A DNA stretch of 64,000 nucleotides from NCBI GenBank assembly GCA_005518205.2, contig RFFC02000023.1, positions 20,031 to 84,030 of the forward strand, read 5' to 3'. The notes under the pieces are model-generated. The model was given only the letters and a program-made list of their open reading frames with translations, searched no databases and had not been told where the DNA came from. Shown here one piece after another: positions 18,223 through 26,520 of the stretch (its first letter is position 1; the number at the start of each line of letters is the position of its first letter). Position numbers and translations under genes: made by a program. The stretch comes from Hormoscilla sp. GUM202 (GTDB lineage: Bacteria > Cyanobacteriota > Cyanobacteriia > Cyanobacteriales > Desertifilaceae).

Positions 18223-18244
18223 TGGCTGCGCCACGCTACGCGAT
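18223..18244 (+). repeat. 22-bp insertion element, copy 4
   Basis: Identical to copy 1 and only 22 bp after copy 3. Excision joins AAAAGTA to CGGTGG and restores KSTVDDRLLLTVRRQ. Confidence 0.85.
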
Positions 18245-18334
18245 CGGTGGACGATCGCTTGTTGCTGACGGTGCGCCGTCAAGGAAAAACTTTGAAGATT
18301 GTCGTGCAACCGGGACCATTGCCGAGGAAGTATC

Positions 18335-18862
18335 ATGAGTAAAACATTGTCAATTGCCCAATTAGGCGATCGGGTGCTGCGCCAGCAAGCCCGGCCAATT
18401 GAGAATATCGAGTCGGTGCAACCATTGATTGATGACTTGATTGGCACGGCGGCGGTATCCAATGGCGTCGGAATTGCCGCCCCGCAAGTTGGGGAATCTT
18501 ATCGCTTGTTAATTGTGGCCTCTCGTCCTACTATCCGCTACTTAAACGCTCCCAAGATGGAACCGACGGCGATGATTAATCCCCAGATTATAGCCCATGG
18601 GGATGAAATAGTCAAAGATTGGGAAGGCTGTCTGAGCATTCCCGGGATTCGGGGCTGGGTGCCGAGATATCGAGCCATTGAGGTAGAATATACCAGTAGA
18701 GACGATCGGGTGCAGCGCCTGGAGTTAACTGACTTTGTCGCCCGGATATTTCAACATGAATACGATCATCTGGAGGGGCTAGTCTTTTTAGACCGATTGG
18801 AGAGTACCCGCGACATCATCACCGAACAAGAATATCAGAAGCAAATTGTCGATACTCGTTAA
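18335..18862 (+). CDS. def: Peptide deformylase
   Basis: It removes the N-formyl group from nascent proteins, using an Fe(II) or Zn ion. The three family motifs are present: GVGIAAPQVG (about residues 45-54), EGCLS (about 103) with the metal-binding Cys, and QHEYDH (about 148) with two metal-binding His and the catalytic Glu. Length is 175 aa. ATG at 18335 overlaps the stop of the dead htrA; GAGGAAG lies 9 bases upstream as ribosome binding site, so def can be translated on its own. A region upstream in the same frame belongs to the htrA debris, so the longer start is rejected. Confidence 0.96.
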   Translation: MSKTLSIAQLGDRVLRQQARPIENIESVQPLIDDLIGTAAVSNGVGIAAPQVGESYRLLIVASRPTIRYLNAPKMEPTAMINPQIIAHGDEIVKDWEGCLSIPGIRGWVPRYRAIEVEYTSRDDRVQRLELTDFVARIFQHEYDHLEGLVFLDRLESTRDIITEQEYQKQIVDTR

Positions 18863-18939
18863 GTTTGGTGAAGATAATTAAAAGGGATGTGAATTGCGAT
18901 AGAGTAAGAGAAGTTGTTGATTGAAGGAATTAAAGCAAG

Positions 18940-19512
18940 ATGGCAATAAATCTGAGTAAAGGTCAGAGGATCGATCTGTCCAAAGAAGCCCCGGGGATGA
19001 AACGAGCAACTGTTGGCCTGGGATGGGAGGTGAATAAAACTGACACGGGTTCAGATTATGACTTGGATGCTTCCGTATTTATGTTGGGAGAAAATGGGAA
19101 AATTCCTGACGAAAAGTATTTTGTGTTTTACAACAATTTAGAATCTCCAGATGGTGCGGTAAAATCGATGGGGGATGAAAGAACGGGAGCCCAGGAAGGA
19201 GATGATGAGACGGTCAAGATAGAGTTGGATAAAGTGGATCAGAAGATTAAAGAAATGGTGTTTATCGTCACTATCCACGAGGCCCAGGAGCGAAAGCAAA
19301 ATTTTGGCCAGGTGCGAAATTCTTTCATCAGAATTTATGATGAGGAGACCAAAAGTGAGGTAGCGAAGTACGAGTTGGATGAGGAATTCTCCACGGAAGC
19401 GGCGATCGAATTCGGTCGTCTGTATAAGAAAGATGGCTCCTGGAGATTCCAAGCAGTGGGACAAGGTTTTAATTCCGGACTGCAAGGTTTTGTAGACCAG
19501 TATGCTTCTTAA
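18940..19512 (+). CDS. terD: TerD-family protein (first copy)
   Basis: TerD-domain proteins bind calcium through conserved Asp residues and are linked to tellurite and other stress resistance; the molecular role is not settled. The sequence opens MAINLSKGQRIDLSKEAPGM, has the Asp-rich SDYDLDASVFML (about residues 37-48) and GDDETVKIELDKV, and ends AVGQGFNSGLQGFVDQYAS. At 190 aa it is a single standard domain. A second TerD gene follows at 20051 with a coiled-coil gene between, all in one direction, suggesting a small ter locus. Spacing of 77 bp from def leaves room for its own promoter. Confidence 0.95.
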   Translation: MAINLSKGQRIDLSKEAPGMKRATVGLGWEVNKTDTGSDYDLDASVFMLGENGKIPDEKYFVFYNNLESPDGAVKSMGDERTGAQEGDDETVKIELDKVDQKIKEMVFIVTIHEAQERKQNFGQVRNSFIRIYDEETKSEVAKYELDEEFSTEAAIEFGRLYKKDGSWRFQAVGQGFNSGLQGFVDQYAS

Positions 19513-19585
19513 AGTTAGTAGGGTGGGCACCGCCCACCAGAGGCGCCATTCACAAGGCAAAATAACTGACAAAAAGAAAAAACAG

Positions 19586-19945
19586 ATGACGAGCAGACTT
19601 GACCAAATAGAAGAGATTCTCGCCCAGACGGCTCAGATACAGCAAGCACACGCAGAAGCGATCGCCCGTATAGATGCTCGCCTGGATCGGTTTGCAGAAG
19701 AAACGGAACGACGCATCGCTGCGCTCGATCGGTTTGCAGAAGAAACGGAACGACGCATCGCTGCGGGAGAAAGAGCTATAGATAATTTATCCCGCAATGT
19801 CGATAATACGGCTCGTACTGTCGATGCTATGGGTCTATCTATGCAGAATTTGATTCGCAATACTGATGTCGCGCAAGCGCGGATCTCGCAGATATGGGAA
19901 TATCTGATGCGCCAAAGTCCGAATGGCGGTTCGGCAACTTCTTGA
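19586..19945 (+). CDS. Coiled-coil protein, 119 aa
   Basis: ATG at 19586 starts MTSRLDQIEEILAQTAQIQQ. The product is almost entirely heptad-like helix and contains a perfect internal duplication LDRFAEETERRIAA (residues about 34-61), a 42-bp direct repeat in the DNA. Similar short coiled-coil proteins are common in cyanobacteria without known function. It sits between two TerD genes. A palindromic repeat (GTAGGGTGGGCACCGCCCACC) lies just upstream at 19517, so the longer frame from 19502 is not believed. Confidence 0.7.
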   Translation: MTSRLDQIEEILAQTAQIQQAHAEAIARIDARLDRFAEETERRIAALDRFAEETERRIAAGERAIDNLSRNVDNTARTVDAMGLSMQNLIRNTDVAQARISQIWEYLMRQSPNGGSATS

Positions 19946-20050
19946 AATTATTTGTGCCGCTGGATATCGCCACCCCTGTCAAAGTGTAGCGGTATAGTAG
20001 AAAAGTTCAATAAGCATAAGTTTTGATTCAGCAAGTTAGGAGGAGAAAAA

Positions 20051-20641
20051 ATGGCGATTAATTTGCAGAAAGGACAGACAATAGTGTTAGACAAGAATGA
20101 ATATGAATTGTCGTCACTAACAATGGGTTTAGGATGGGATGTGGCTCGAACGGGAGGTTTCTTCGGTAGTGGAAAAGATTTCGATCTGGACTCCTATGCC
20201 CTTTTGCTAGCAGAAGATGGCAAGTTGAAAAACCCAAAAGAAGATGCGATATATTATGGGCATTTGCGATCGGGCGATCGCACGGTAGTTCATTCAGGAG
20301 ATAATCTTACAGGAGAGGGAGCAGGGGATGACGAACAAATAGTTCTCAAGCTGAGAGAAATACCGGAAAAATATCAGAAAATTGTTCTGGGGGTGAATAT
20401 TTATCAGGCGAAAGACCGGAAACAGCATTTTGGCATGGTAGCAAATGCTTTTGTGAGAGCGATCGATGCCAAGGGCAGGGAAATTGCCAAATATAGTTTG
20501 TCGGGTGATGCTGAGTATGATGGCAAAACTTCTATGTTAATGGGAGAAGTTTACAAATATAAGGAAGAATGGAAGTTTAGAGCTTTGGGCAATGCAATGG
20601 AAGCTACCCTGCAAGAGGTTGTTAATTCATTCAAAGGCTAA
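20051..20641 (+). CDS. terD: TerD-family protein (second copy)
   Basis: A second TerD domain, clearly diverged from the first: MAINLQKGQTIVLDKNEYEL at the start, KDFDLDSYALLLAEDGKL in place of the DLDAS segment, GDDEQIVLKLREIPEKYQKI, and NIYQAKDRKQHFGMV. 196 aa. The ribosome binding site AGGAGGAG (20039-20046) is strong. It may form a mixed oligomer with the first TerD; that is inference. The following gene is a broken phosphatase 17 bp downstream. Confidence 0.95.
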   Translation: MAINLQKGQTIVLDKNEYELSSLTMGLGWDVARTGGFFGSGKDFDLDSYALLLAEDGKLKNPKEDAIYYGHLRSGDRTVVHSGDNLTGEGAGDDEQIVLKLREIPEKYQKIVLGVNIYQAKDRKQHFGMVANAFVRAIDAKGREIAKYSLSGDAEYDGKTSMLMGEVYKYKEEWKFRALGNAMEATLQEVVNSFKG

Positions 20642-20658
20642 ATAAAACTCATTTTTCA

Positions 20659-20970
20659 ATGTGGCAACGACTATTGCGCCCATTAACTTTGGGGATAGGA
20701 GGATTACTCGGTAGCGCGATCGCCCTTTGGGGGTTAGGGAAAATGTTGACAGGGATTTGGCAGCAACAAACCTTTGCTAACCTTTGCTATAGAATCGCCA
20801 TTGCTACTGTGGATCCACGAGCAAGCTAATCCAATTCTGGATGGAGTGATGCTGACGGTAACAAAATTGGGCAACAAGGAAGTGTTGATAGTTGTAGCGA
20901 TCGCGACTATTAGCATTCTCTGGTGGCGAAGTTACCGACAGTCAGAATGGACATTTTTAATTGCCTGTCT
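20659..20970 (+). pseudogene. PAP2-type phosphatase, truncated
   Basis: ATG at 20659 starts MWQRLLRPLTLGIGGLLG, a membrane segment. A 10-bp duplication (AACCTTTGCT twice at about 20770-20790) shifts the frame; the other frame continues FAIESPLLLWIHEQANPILD and a second membrane helix. This N-terminal arrangement is typical of membrane PAP2 phosphatases, but the active-site motifs are absent because a MITE-like element begins at 20971 and no matching sequence follows it. Confidence 0.65.
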
Positions 20971-21141
20971 GGTGTGGTCAAAACCCGTTGATCGTTTCTG
21001 GGCCCTCCCAGCTGTCGGATCCCCCTGTAGGGGCGAAGCATTATGCTGCAAATTATGACATAAATAAACATATGTCCTCTCCGAATGCTTCGCCCTGCAC
21101 CCCGCGAGAATCTCCCCGTACCAACTGTTTTTGACCACACC
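20971..21141. mobile_element. MITE-like element, copy A (171 bp)
   Basis: Terminal inverted repeats GGTGTGGTCAAAA flank an interior with GCGAAGCATTCGG-type and CCCCTGTAGGGGCGA motifs. It encodes nothing. It is nearly the same as the copy at 61185-61359 but has no clear target duplication, so one flank may be deleted. Confidence 0.8.
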
Positions 21142-21237
21142 CCTGCGATCGCCTCAGTCTAGTAAGTAATAGGATTAGCAAGCTCGCGATTTTTACCTCA
21201 TCCATTCGTCCAGCCCAGGGCAGGCGGGACGCCCGCC

Positions 21238-22056
21238 CTACGAATGCTGCCGACGAAAGCAAGCCGCTCCCAAAAATCCTACTAACTGCACTAAGACGAT
21301 ACTCGGTCCGGAAGGTAAGTCTAAACTGCCAGATACTACCATCCCACCCGCCCCACTCAGGGCACCAATACAGGCGGCCATTGCCAGAAAAGGCACAAAT
21401 TGATGACACAGCAACTTTGCCGTCGCTGCGGGAATCACTAAAAAAGCATTTACCAATAGTATGCCCACGGCCCGAATGGTTAAGGCGATCGTCCCTGAGA
21501 GGAGAACAATAAACAAATACCGATATAGTTGCACCGGAATTCCCTGCACTCTGGCCAGATCGGAATTGAGAGTCAGCAGAACTTGTTCGGGGAAAGTCCA
21601 GATTAACCATGCTACAGTTATCCCCAGCAGCAGTGCTAATAAGATTAAATCCGTACTGCTAATTGCCAGAATATCACCAAAGAGAGCAGATAAAAGATTG
21701 CCTCGGTATCCTTTCAAGAAGCTAAACCCGATCGTCCCCAGGGCCACGGAACCCGCCACCACAATACTTAATATCGTATCGCTGCCTAAATCCGTCCGAT
21801 CGATCAGGTAAACTACTGCTAGCCCTGAGGCGACAATAAATCCCATCAGTGAAGCAGTTGGGGGCAACTCTAATAAAGCAGCCATGACCACCCCTAAAAA
21901 AGCCGCATGACCTAAAGCATTGCCAAATAAAGATAACTTGCGTAAAATCACAAAGCTGCCGAGTATTCCCCCCAGAATTCCGAGGAGGACACCCCCAACT
22001 ACAGCCCGTTGCATAAATGGTAAGCTAAATAGACTTACCCACTCTGAAAGATTCAT
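21238..22056 (-). CDS. znuB: Zinc ABC transporter permease
   Basis: ZnuB forms the membrane channel that imports zinc delivered by ZnuA. About 7-8 hydrophobic helices are visible, with the family segments GGILGSFVILRKLSLFGNAL, GHAAFLGVV, GSDTILSIVVAGSVALGTIG and VGILLVNAFLVIPAATAKLL. Start ATG at 22056 (MNLSEWVSLF) is chosen; a longer frame to 22125 exists but runs into the end of znuC. It overlaps znuC by 32 bp, typical of translational coupling. Length 272 aa. Iron or manganese permeases of the same family look alike; the operator and the His-rich partner favour zinc. Confidence 0.93.
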   Translation of the reverse strand: MNLSEWVSLFSLPFMQRAVVGGVLLGILGGILGSFVILRKLSLFGNALGHAAFLGVVMAALLELPPTASLMGFIVASGLAVVYLIDRTDLGSDTILSIVVAGSVALGTIGFSFLKGYRGNLLSALFGDILAISSTDLILLALLLGITVAWLIWTFPEQVLLTLNSDLARVQGIPVQLYRYLFIVLLSGTIALTIRAVGILLVNAFLVIPAATAKLLCHQFVPFLAMAACIGALSGAGGMVVSGSLDLPSGPSIVLVQLVGFLGAACFRRQHS

Positions 22057-22828
22057 GTTTATGAAAATAGCGAGTGAGAGTTGAACCGTATACCCTGTAG
22101 ATATTTTCTGGGGCCAGAGTGACATGGGGTACCCCTTGACACAGCAGACGGCGATTCATACATATTACCCGATCGCAGTAGCGACTGACCATGTCTAAAT
22201 CATGGGAAACTTGGAGAATAGTCCAAGCTTTTTCTTGTTGCAGTTCGGCCAGGAGATCGGCAAATTCAGCTTCTCCCGTGGCATCTACACCCGCCATCGC
22301 TTCATCCAACACCAACAGACTGCGAGGAACGACCAAGCAATAGGCTAACAGCACTCGTTTGAGTTCGCCGCCACTGAGAACGCCAATGGGCTGACGGGCC
22401 CGGTTTTGCAGATTAACTTGTTCTAAGGCATATTCTACAGCTTGGCGCTTTCTTTTGGCATATTTGCCAAATCCCAGAAATCTCCGCTGATGATGATATC
22501 CTAAACCCACTAACTCTGCTACGGACAGGGGAAAGCTGCGATCGAAGGGCAATTTCTGGGGAATGTAGCCAATACTCTGCCAACTATGACCTAAATTTTG
22601 GCGCTGATGCCCGAAGATTTGAATCTCCCCAGCTTGATGCTCTATCAAACCTAACATCGCCTGAATCAGAGTACTTTTTCCCGCGCCATTGGGACCGACG
22701 ATCGCCGTATTCGTCCCAGATGATAACTGAAAAGAAACCGATTCGACGGCTGTATATTCACCGCGATAGATTGTCAGGTTAGAGACCTTGACCACGGGTG
22801 GTTCCCCAGCCAATAAAGAATTAATCAC
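22025..22828 (-). CDS. znuC: Zinc ABC transporter ATPase
   Basis: The ATP-hydrolysing subunit powers import by ZnuB. It shows Walker A GPNGAGKSTL (about residue 45), the Q-loop YIPQK, the signature VLSGGELKRVLLAYCL (about 148), Walker B LLVLDEAMAG and the switch His in VSHDLDMV. 267 aa, normal. It overlaps znuA by 4 bp and znuB by 32 bp, so the three genes form one transcript. Confidence 0.95.
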   Translation of the reverse strand: MINSLLAGEPPVVKVSNLTIYRGEYTAVESVSFQLSSGTNTAIVGPNGAGKSTLIQAMLGLIEHQAGEIQIFGHQRQNLGHSWQSIGYIPQKLPFDRSFPLSVAELVGLGYHHQRRFLGFGKYAKRKRQAVEYALEQVNLQNRARQPIGVLSGGELKRVLLAYCLVVPRSLLVLDEAMAGVDATGEAEFADLLAELQQEKAWTILQVSHDLDMVSRYCDRVICMNRRLLCQGVPHVTLAPENIYRVYGSTLTRYFHKHESFRVGKSI

Positions 22829-23826
22829 CGGCAGACTGTCTCCAAAGTTTGCAGATTTTGCCTCATGGCTTGAAAGTAATATTGCGGGTCAGCAGGTCCG
22901 GACTCTATGGGGTCTAAAATTTTTACGGGCACCCCTACCTGTTTCGCTATCTGCTGGAGTCGGCGATCTTCAACGCTATCGGAAAGTAAGGCTTTAACTT
23001 GAAATTCCCTCGCTGCTGCTATCACTCGCTGCACATCTCTAGGGGTGAGATTGTCTTCTGGCAATTCTACTACTGCCATTTGTTGCAACCCGTAGCGTTT
23101 GGCCAGGTAAGGGTATGCATCGTGGAAGGTAATAAACCTACAACCGCCCAGTTGACTGCCCTCAAATTCCCGATCGAGCTTTTGAAGTCGGAGAATATAA
23201 GCTTCTGCATTATCCCGATAGGTTTGAGCATTGACGGGGTCTGCGGCAATTAAACCATCCCGAATGTTTGCCACTTGCTGTTGTGCTAATACCGGATCTA
23301 GCCAAACATGAGGGTTTCCCTCTGCGTGATCGTGACCGTCGTGGTCATCGTCGTGGTCATCATGGTCATCATCGTGGTCGTCATCGTGGTCATCATGGTC
23401 ATCATGGTCGTGGTCATCCTCGTGGTCATCCTCGTCGTCTTTGAGAGGTTCTATCCCCGTGCTAGCATCAATTTCCTTCAGCCTCCAGTTACCAGCATTC
23501 GCCACCAACCTTTCCAGGAATTCTTCCATACCCAAGCCATTCATCACCAGCACATCCGCTTGAGCAACGGTGCGGACATTCCCTGGGGTCGCCTGGTAAT
23601 CGTGAACCTCTACTCCCGGTGGAATTAAAATCTCTACTTGAGCTTCCTCACCGGCTACCGCCCTAGTAAACATATATATGGGCAGGAACGTGGCTACTAT
23701 TTTGGGAGCGCCACTCTGAGCCCTGGACGCGACATTAGTCAAGGAAATATTAATCAAGGAAATGCTAGCCAGAAATGCTAGCAAGGTGAACAAGTACCGG
23801 CGCTGTTTGAGTAGTTTTTTGACCAT
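22825..23826 (-). CDS. znuA: Zinc-binding periplasmic protein with His/Asp-rich loop
   Basis: This binding protein captures zinc in the periplasm. ATG at 23826 is preferred (MVKKLLKQRRYLFTLLAFLA), as GAGGAA lies 8 bases upstream; ATG at 23841 and GTG at 23886 are in frame further up. A signal peptide is followed by metal-site segments with His (GVEVHDYQATPG, NPHVWLDP, FITFHDAYPYL) and Asp (ALLSDSVEDR). Between the first two lies a loop of about 45 residues made mainly of H and D (near 23300-23450), a hallmark of zinc rather than manganese binding proteins. Length about 333 aa. Confidence 0.95.
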   Translation of the reverse strand: MVKKLLKQRRYLFTLLAFLASISLINISLTNVASRAQSGAPKIVATFLPIYMFTRAVAGEEAQVEILIPPGVEVHDYQATPGNVRTVAQADVLVMNGLGMEEFLERLVANAGNWRLKEIDASTGIEPLKDDEDDHEDDHDHDDHDDHDDDHDDDHDDHDDDHDGHDHAEGNPHVWLDPVLAQQQVANIRDGLIAADPVNAQTYRDNAEAYILRLQKLDREFEGSQLGGCRFITFHDAYPYLAKRYGLQQMAVVELPEDNLTPRDVQRVIAAAREFQVKALLSDSVEDRRLQQIAKQVGVPVKILDPIESGPADPQYYFQAMRQNLQTLETVCR

Positions 23827-23910
23827 TGACAAATTCCTCATCATATGATATACGCTCTTGTTCTTTCCTGGGAGTAATCGCGTCACGGGGGTTAGGGGAC
23901 TGAGAACCCA

Positions 23911-23931
23911 TGAGAATAATAATCATTCTCA
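23911..23931. promoter_or_regulatory. Zur/Fur-type operator
   Basis: An inverted repeat, TGAGAAT...ATTCTCA around ATAATC, with 7-bp arms lies 85 bp upstream of the chosen znuA start. It fits the Fur-superfamily box; with znuABC downstream, zinc repression by Zur is the likely role. Confidence 0.8.
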
Positions 23932-23997
23932 TTTTACAGGAAACAAGAAAACAAGGCAATAGCGGGACGAGGGAAAAAATAGGCTCATTTGGGAGCC

Positions 23998-24135
23998 TCA
24001 AACCCTTTCACAGAGCCATTTTTAGGTCGATCGCGTCTAGATATCCCCAGGCGAGCGGGTTTGCTGCCATTCGATACCCTTCGAGGTAAAACGCCTACGA
24101 CCTAAGGGTTTAAGCCGTTTTTGGCCCGAGAAAAT
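23998..24135. repeat. About 130-bp dispersed repeat, second copy
   Basis: It starts CAAACCCTTTCACAGAG and ends GCCGTTTTTGGCCCGAGAAAA, matching the copy at 15030-15178. It is non-coding. Confidence 0.7.
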
Positions 24136-24416
24136 TGCTCTTGTCCCGATAGATTTGACAATTGCCACTTCCAACCCCGCTGACTGTCGCTTCGGACACG
24201 CTTCGCTAGTGGGTGTATCTCACTTTTGCCGATCTCTGGTTTCACCAGTTGCCCAGAAACCCCAGAAACCCTATTTTTTGGAAAAACCTGCGATGTCTCG
24301 CGAAGGGCGCTTGATGCATCCTGGGAGCGCTAACCGCACTACCCAGGATGCATCGTAGTCGCACTACCCTTGATATATCGTTTCTTAATTCATTGCAGTA
24401 CGCAGTCCTTGTCGGT
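24136..24416. other. Intergenic region downstream of rpoC1 with a strong hairpin
   Basis: No gene seen. An inverted repeat GATGCATCCTGGG (24313-24325) pairs with CCCAGGATGCATC (24342-24354). It lies about 65 bp past the rpoC1 stop and could act in termination, though a T-run is lacking. Confidence 0.5.
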
Positions 24417-26321
24417 TTAGGCCATTAGGACATCCATTATGGCTTTGTTGTAAATAATCCGACCGGGAGTGGTGCGGATGTACTGGGAAACCATCTCTCC
24501 ATCCGCAGTTTCTCGCACCCGGCGATCGCGGTATAATTTGGTTACCGTGCCATCCGCTGAGGTTTCTTGAGAGACAACTTCATCGTCGGGGGTGTCAGTT
24601 TCCACTTCACCGTCATAGCGCACCCAGACTAAAGCGTGCAGGTGTACTTGATTTTGCTCATAGGCGACGATCGCGTCTGTGAGGTTGGAGAAATAAGTGC
24701 CAGCGCCTTTTTGGGGATTAGGGTTATCAGCAGTGAGGTAATAGCATCCCAAGACCATATCCTGACTGGGGGCGACGATCGGGCGACCAGTAGCAGGAGA
24801 CATAATATTATTAGAAGCCATCATCAGCAGTCGGGCTTCTGCCTGGGATTCTAGAGACAGGGGTACATGTACCGCCATCTGGTCTCCATCAAAGTCAGCA
24901 TTAAAAGCAGGACAGACCAAAGGATGCAATTGAATCGCCCGACCCTCTACCAATATCGGTTCAAAGGCTTGAATTCCCAAGCGGTGTAGAGTTGGTGCCC
25001 GGTTGAGCAGCACCGGATGGCCGTCAATCACTTCCTCCAATACATCCCAAATATGAGGGTCGCCTCGCTGAATCAACTTTTTCGCTGCCTTGATGTTATT
25101 CACCAGTCCCCGGTGAATCAGGCGGTGGATCGCGAAAGGTTGAAACAGTTCAATTGCCATTTCCCGGGGCAAACCGCACTGGTGGATTTGCAACTGCGGT
25201 CCCACGACAATCACGCTACGACCGGAGTAATCAACCCGTTTCCCCAACAGGTTTTGCCGGAAACGACCCTGCTTGCCTTCGATGATGTCAGATAGGGACT
25301 TGAGAGGACGATTGTTAGCCCCCACCACAGTCCGTCCGCGACGACCATTATCTATCAGAGCATCAACTGCTTCTTGAAGCATCCGCTTTTCGTTGCGGAC
25401 AATAATTTCCGGTGCCAGGATTTCTTGCAACCGCGCCAATCGATTATTGCGGTTAATCACCCGGCGATAGAGGTCATTCAAGTCAGAGGTAGCAAAGCGA
25501 CCCCCATCCAACTGTACCATTGGGCGCAAGTCTGGGGGAATGACTGGCAGTATGTCCAGGATCATCCACTCGGGTTTAGAGTTCGTGGCGACGAAATTAT
25601 CAATCACCCGCAAACGCTTAATCAGTTTGGCTCGCTTCTGTCCCTTAGAAGCAGCAATTTCCTCTCGTAGTTGTTCTGCTTCTGCTTCCAAGGGCACGTT
25701 ACCAAGTAGGCGTTGCATGGCTTCCGCGCCAATGCCCACCTCTACACCGATCATGGTAGACTCTTCGTTGTAGAGCTGATCCTCTATTTCCATCCACTGA
25801 TCTTCAGTCAGCAACTGCTTGTAGGCCAGTGCAGGGATTTTTTCGTCTTGCTTGTGCAACTCCACCGTGTTGCCCGGATTCAGCACTACGTAGGAATTAA
25901 AATAGACGATCTGCTCTACGTCCCGCAAAGGCATATCTAGCAGGATGGCCATGTAGCTGGGAATGCCTTTGAGATACCACACGTGAGCTACTGGTGCTGC
26001 TAGCTTGATGTAGCCCATGCGATGACGCCGCACTCGGGACTCCGTGACTTCCACGCCGCAGCGTTCGCAGACAATCCCTCGGTGGCGTACTCTTTTATAC
26101 TTTCCGCACCAACATTCCCAATCTTTTGAAGGTCCAAAGATCCGCTCGCAGAACAACCCGTCCATTTCTGGCTTGAGCGTTCTGTAATTTATGGTTTCAG
26201 GCTTCGTTACCTCTCCCACTACCGACCCATTCGGCAGGGTTCGCTCTCCCCATTTACGTATCCTATCTGAGGAGGCTATGCCTATTTTTACGTAGTCAAA
26301 CCGCTGGTCTTGTTCTTTCAT
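24417..26321 (-). CDS. rpoC1: RNA polymerase subunit gamma (beta' N-terminal part)
   Basis: In cyanobacteria beta' is split; RpoC1 carries the N-terminal half with the active centre. It has the zinc site CWCGKYKRVRHRGIVCERC (about residues 70-88), the rudder/lid region and the catalytic NADFDGDQMAVHVP with three Asp (about residues 478-491). 634 aa is normal and the C-terminus (TTPGRIIYNKAIMDVLMA) is complete. Unusually, neither rpoB upstream nor rpoC2 downstream is adjacent: upstream is a broken SGNH gene, downstream a repeat and znuA. The gene thus needs its own promoter within the 200 bp before 26321. Confidence 0.97.
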   Translation of the reverse strand: MKEQDQRFDYVKIGIASSDRIRKWGERTLPNGSVVGEVTKPETINYRTLKPEMDGLFCERIFGPSKDWECWCGKYKRVRHRGIVCERCGVEVTESRVRRHRMGYIKLAAPVAHVWYLKGIPSYMAILLDMPLRDVEQIVYFNSYVVLNPGNTVELHKQDEKIPALAYKQLLTEDQWMEIEDQLYNEESTMIGVEVGIGAEAMQRLLGNVPLEAEAEQLREEIAASKGQKRAKLIKRLRVIDNFVATNSKPEWMILDILPVIPPDLRPMVQLDGGRFATSDLNDLYRRVINRNNRLARLQEILAPEIIVRNEKRMLQEAVDALIDNGRRGRTVVGANNRPLKSLSDIIEGKQGRFRQNLLGKRVDYSGRSVIVVGPQLQIHQCGLPREMAIELFQPFAIHRLIHRGLVNNIKAAKKLIQRGDPHIWDVLEEVIDGHPVLLNRAPTLHRLGIQAFEPILVEGRAIQLHPLVCPAFNADFDGDQMAVHVPLSLESQAEARLLMMASNNIMSPATGRPIVAPSQDMVLGCYYLTADNPNPQKGAGTYFSNLTDAIVAYEQNQVHLHALVWVRYDGEVETDTPDDEVVSQETSADGTVTKLYRDRRVRETADGEMVSQYIRTTPGRIIYNKAIMDVLMA

Positions 26322-26520
26322 CTTTATCTCTTGCAGGAGTCCGATCGCGCAGTTATCGACGGAGTAGTTATCAGTTTAGCTCGCCCATCTCTTACTATAC
26401 TATCGGCAAGGTATATTTGACAAGTATTCTGCCAGATGCGATTTTTCGCCGTTCGGGAAGCTCGATCCAGCAGGCCCCTGGGGTAATGCCCTGGCCATTT
26501 ATGCCGTTAGGAAGCTGCTC

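Larger units (their letters stand above)
17002..18342 (+). pseudogene. HtrA/Deg-type serine protease, disrupted by small insertions
   Basis: Scattered frames rebuild one periplasmic HtrA protease: an N-terminal signal or anchor (VTCLSLLLVGAGVTFVADRL), AVAKVGPAVVRLDADR, GTGSGFIINVDGLIF, VVTVGDSEQLRPGEWAIAIG, NPLGLDNTVTAGIISATGRS, LLNQQGDVIGMNT, GLGFAIPINQVQGIASQLIA and a PDZ domain ending VRRQGKTLKIVVQPGPLPRK. It is dead: the catalytic His motif reads INVYVVDGA instead of NAHVVDGA, the NPGNSGGP Ser loop is deleted near 17740, there is a stop after SSPGMAGG, and at least six small insertions shift the frame. The stop (18340-18342) overlaps the start of def. Confidence 0.9.
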
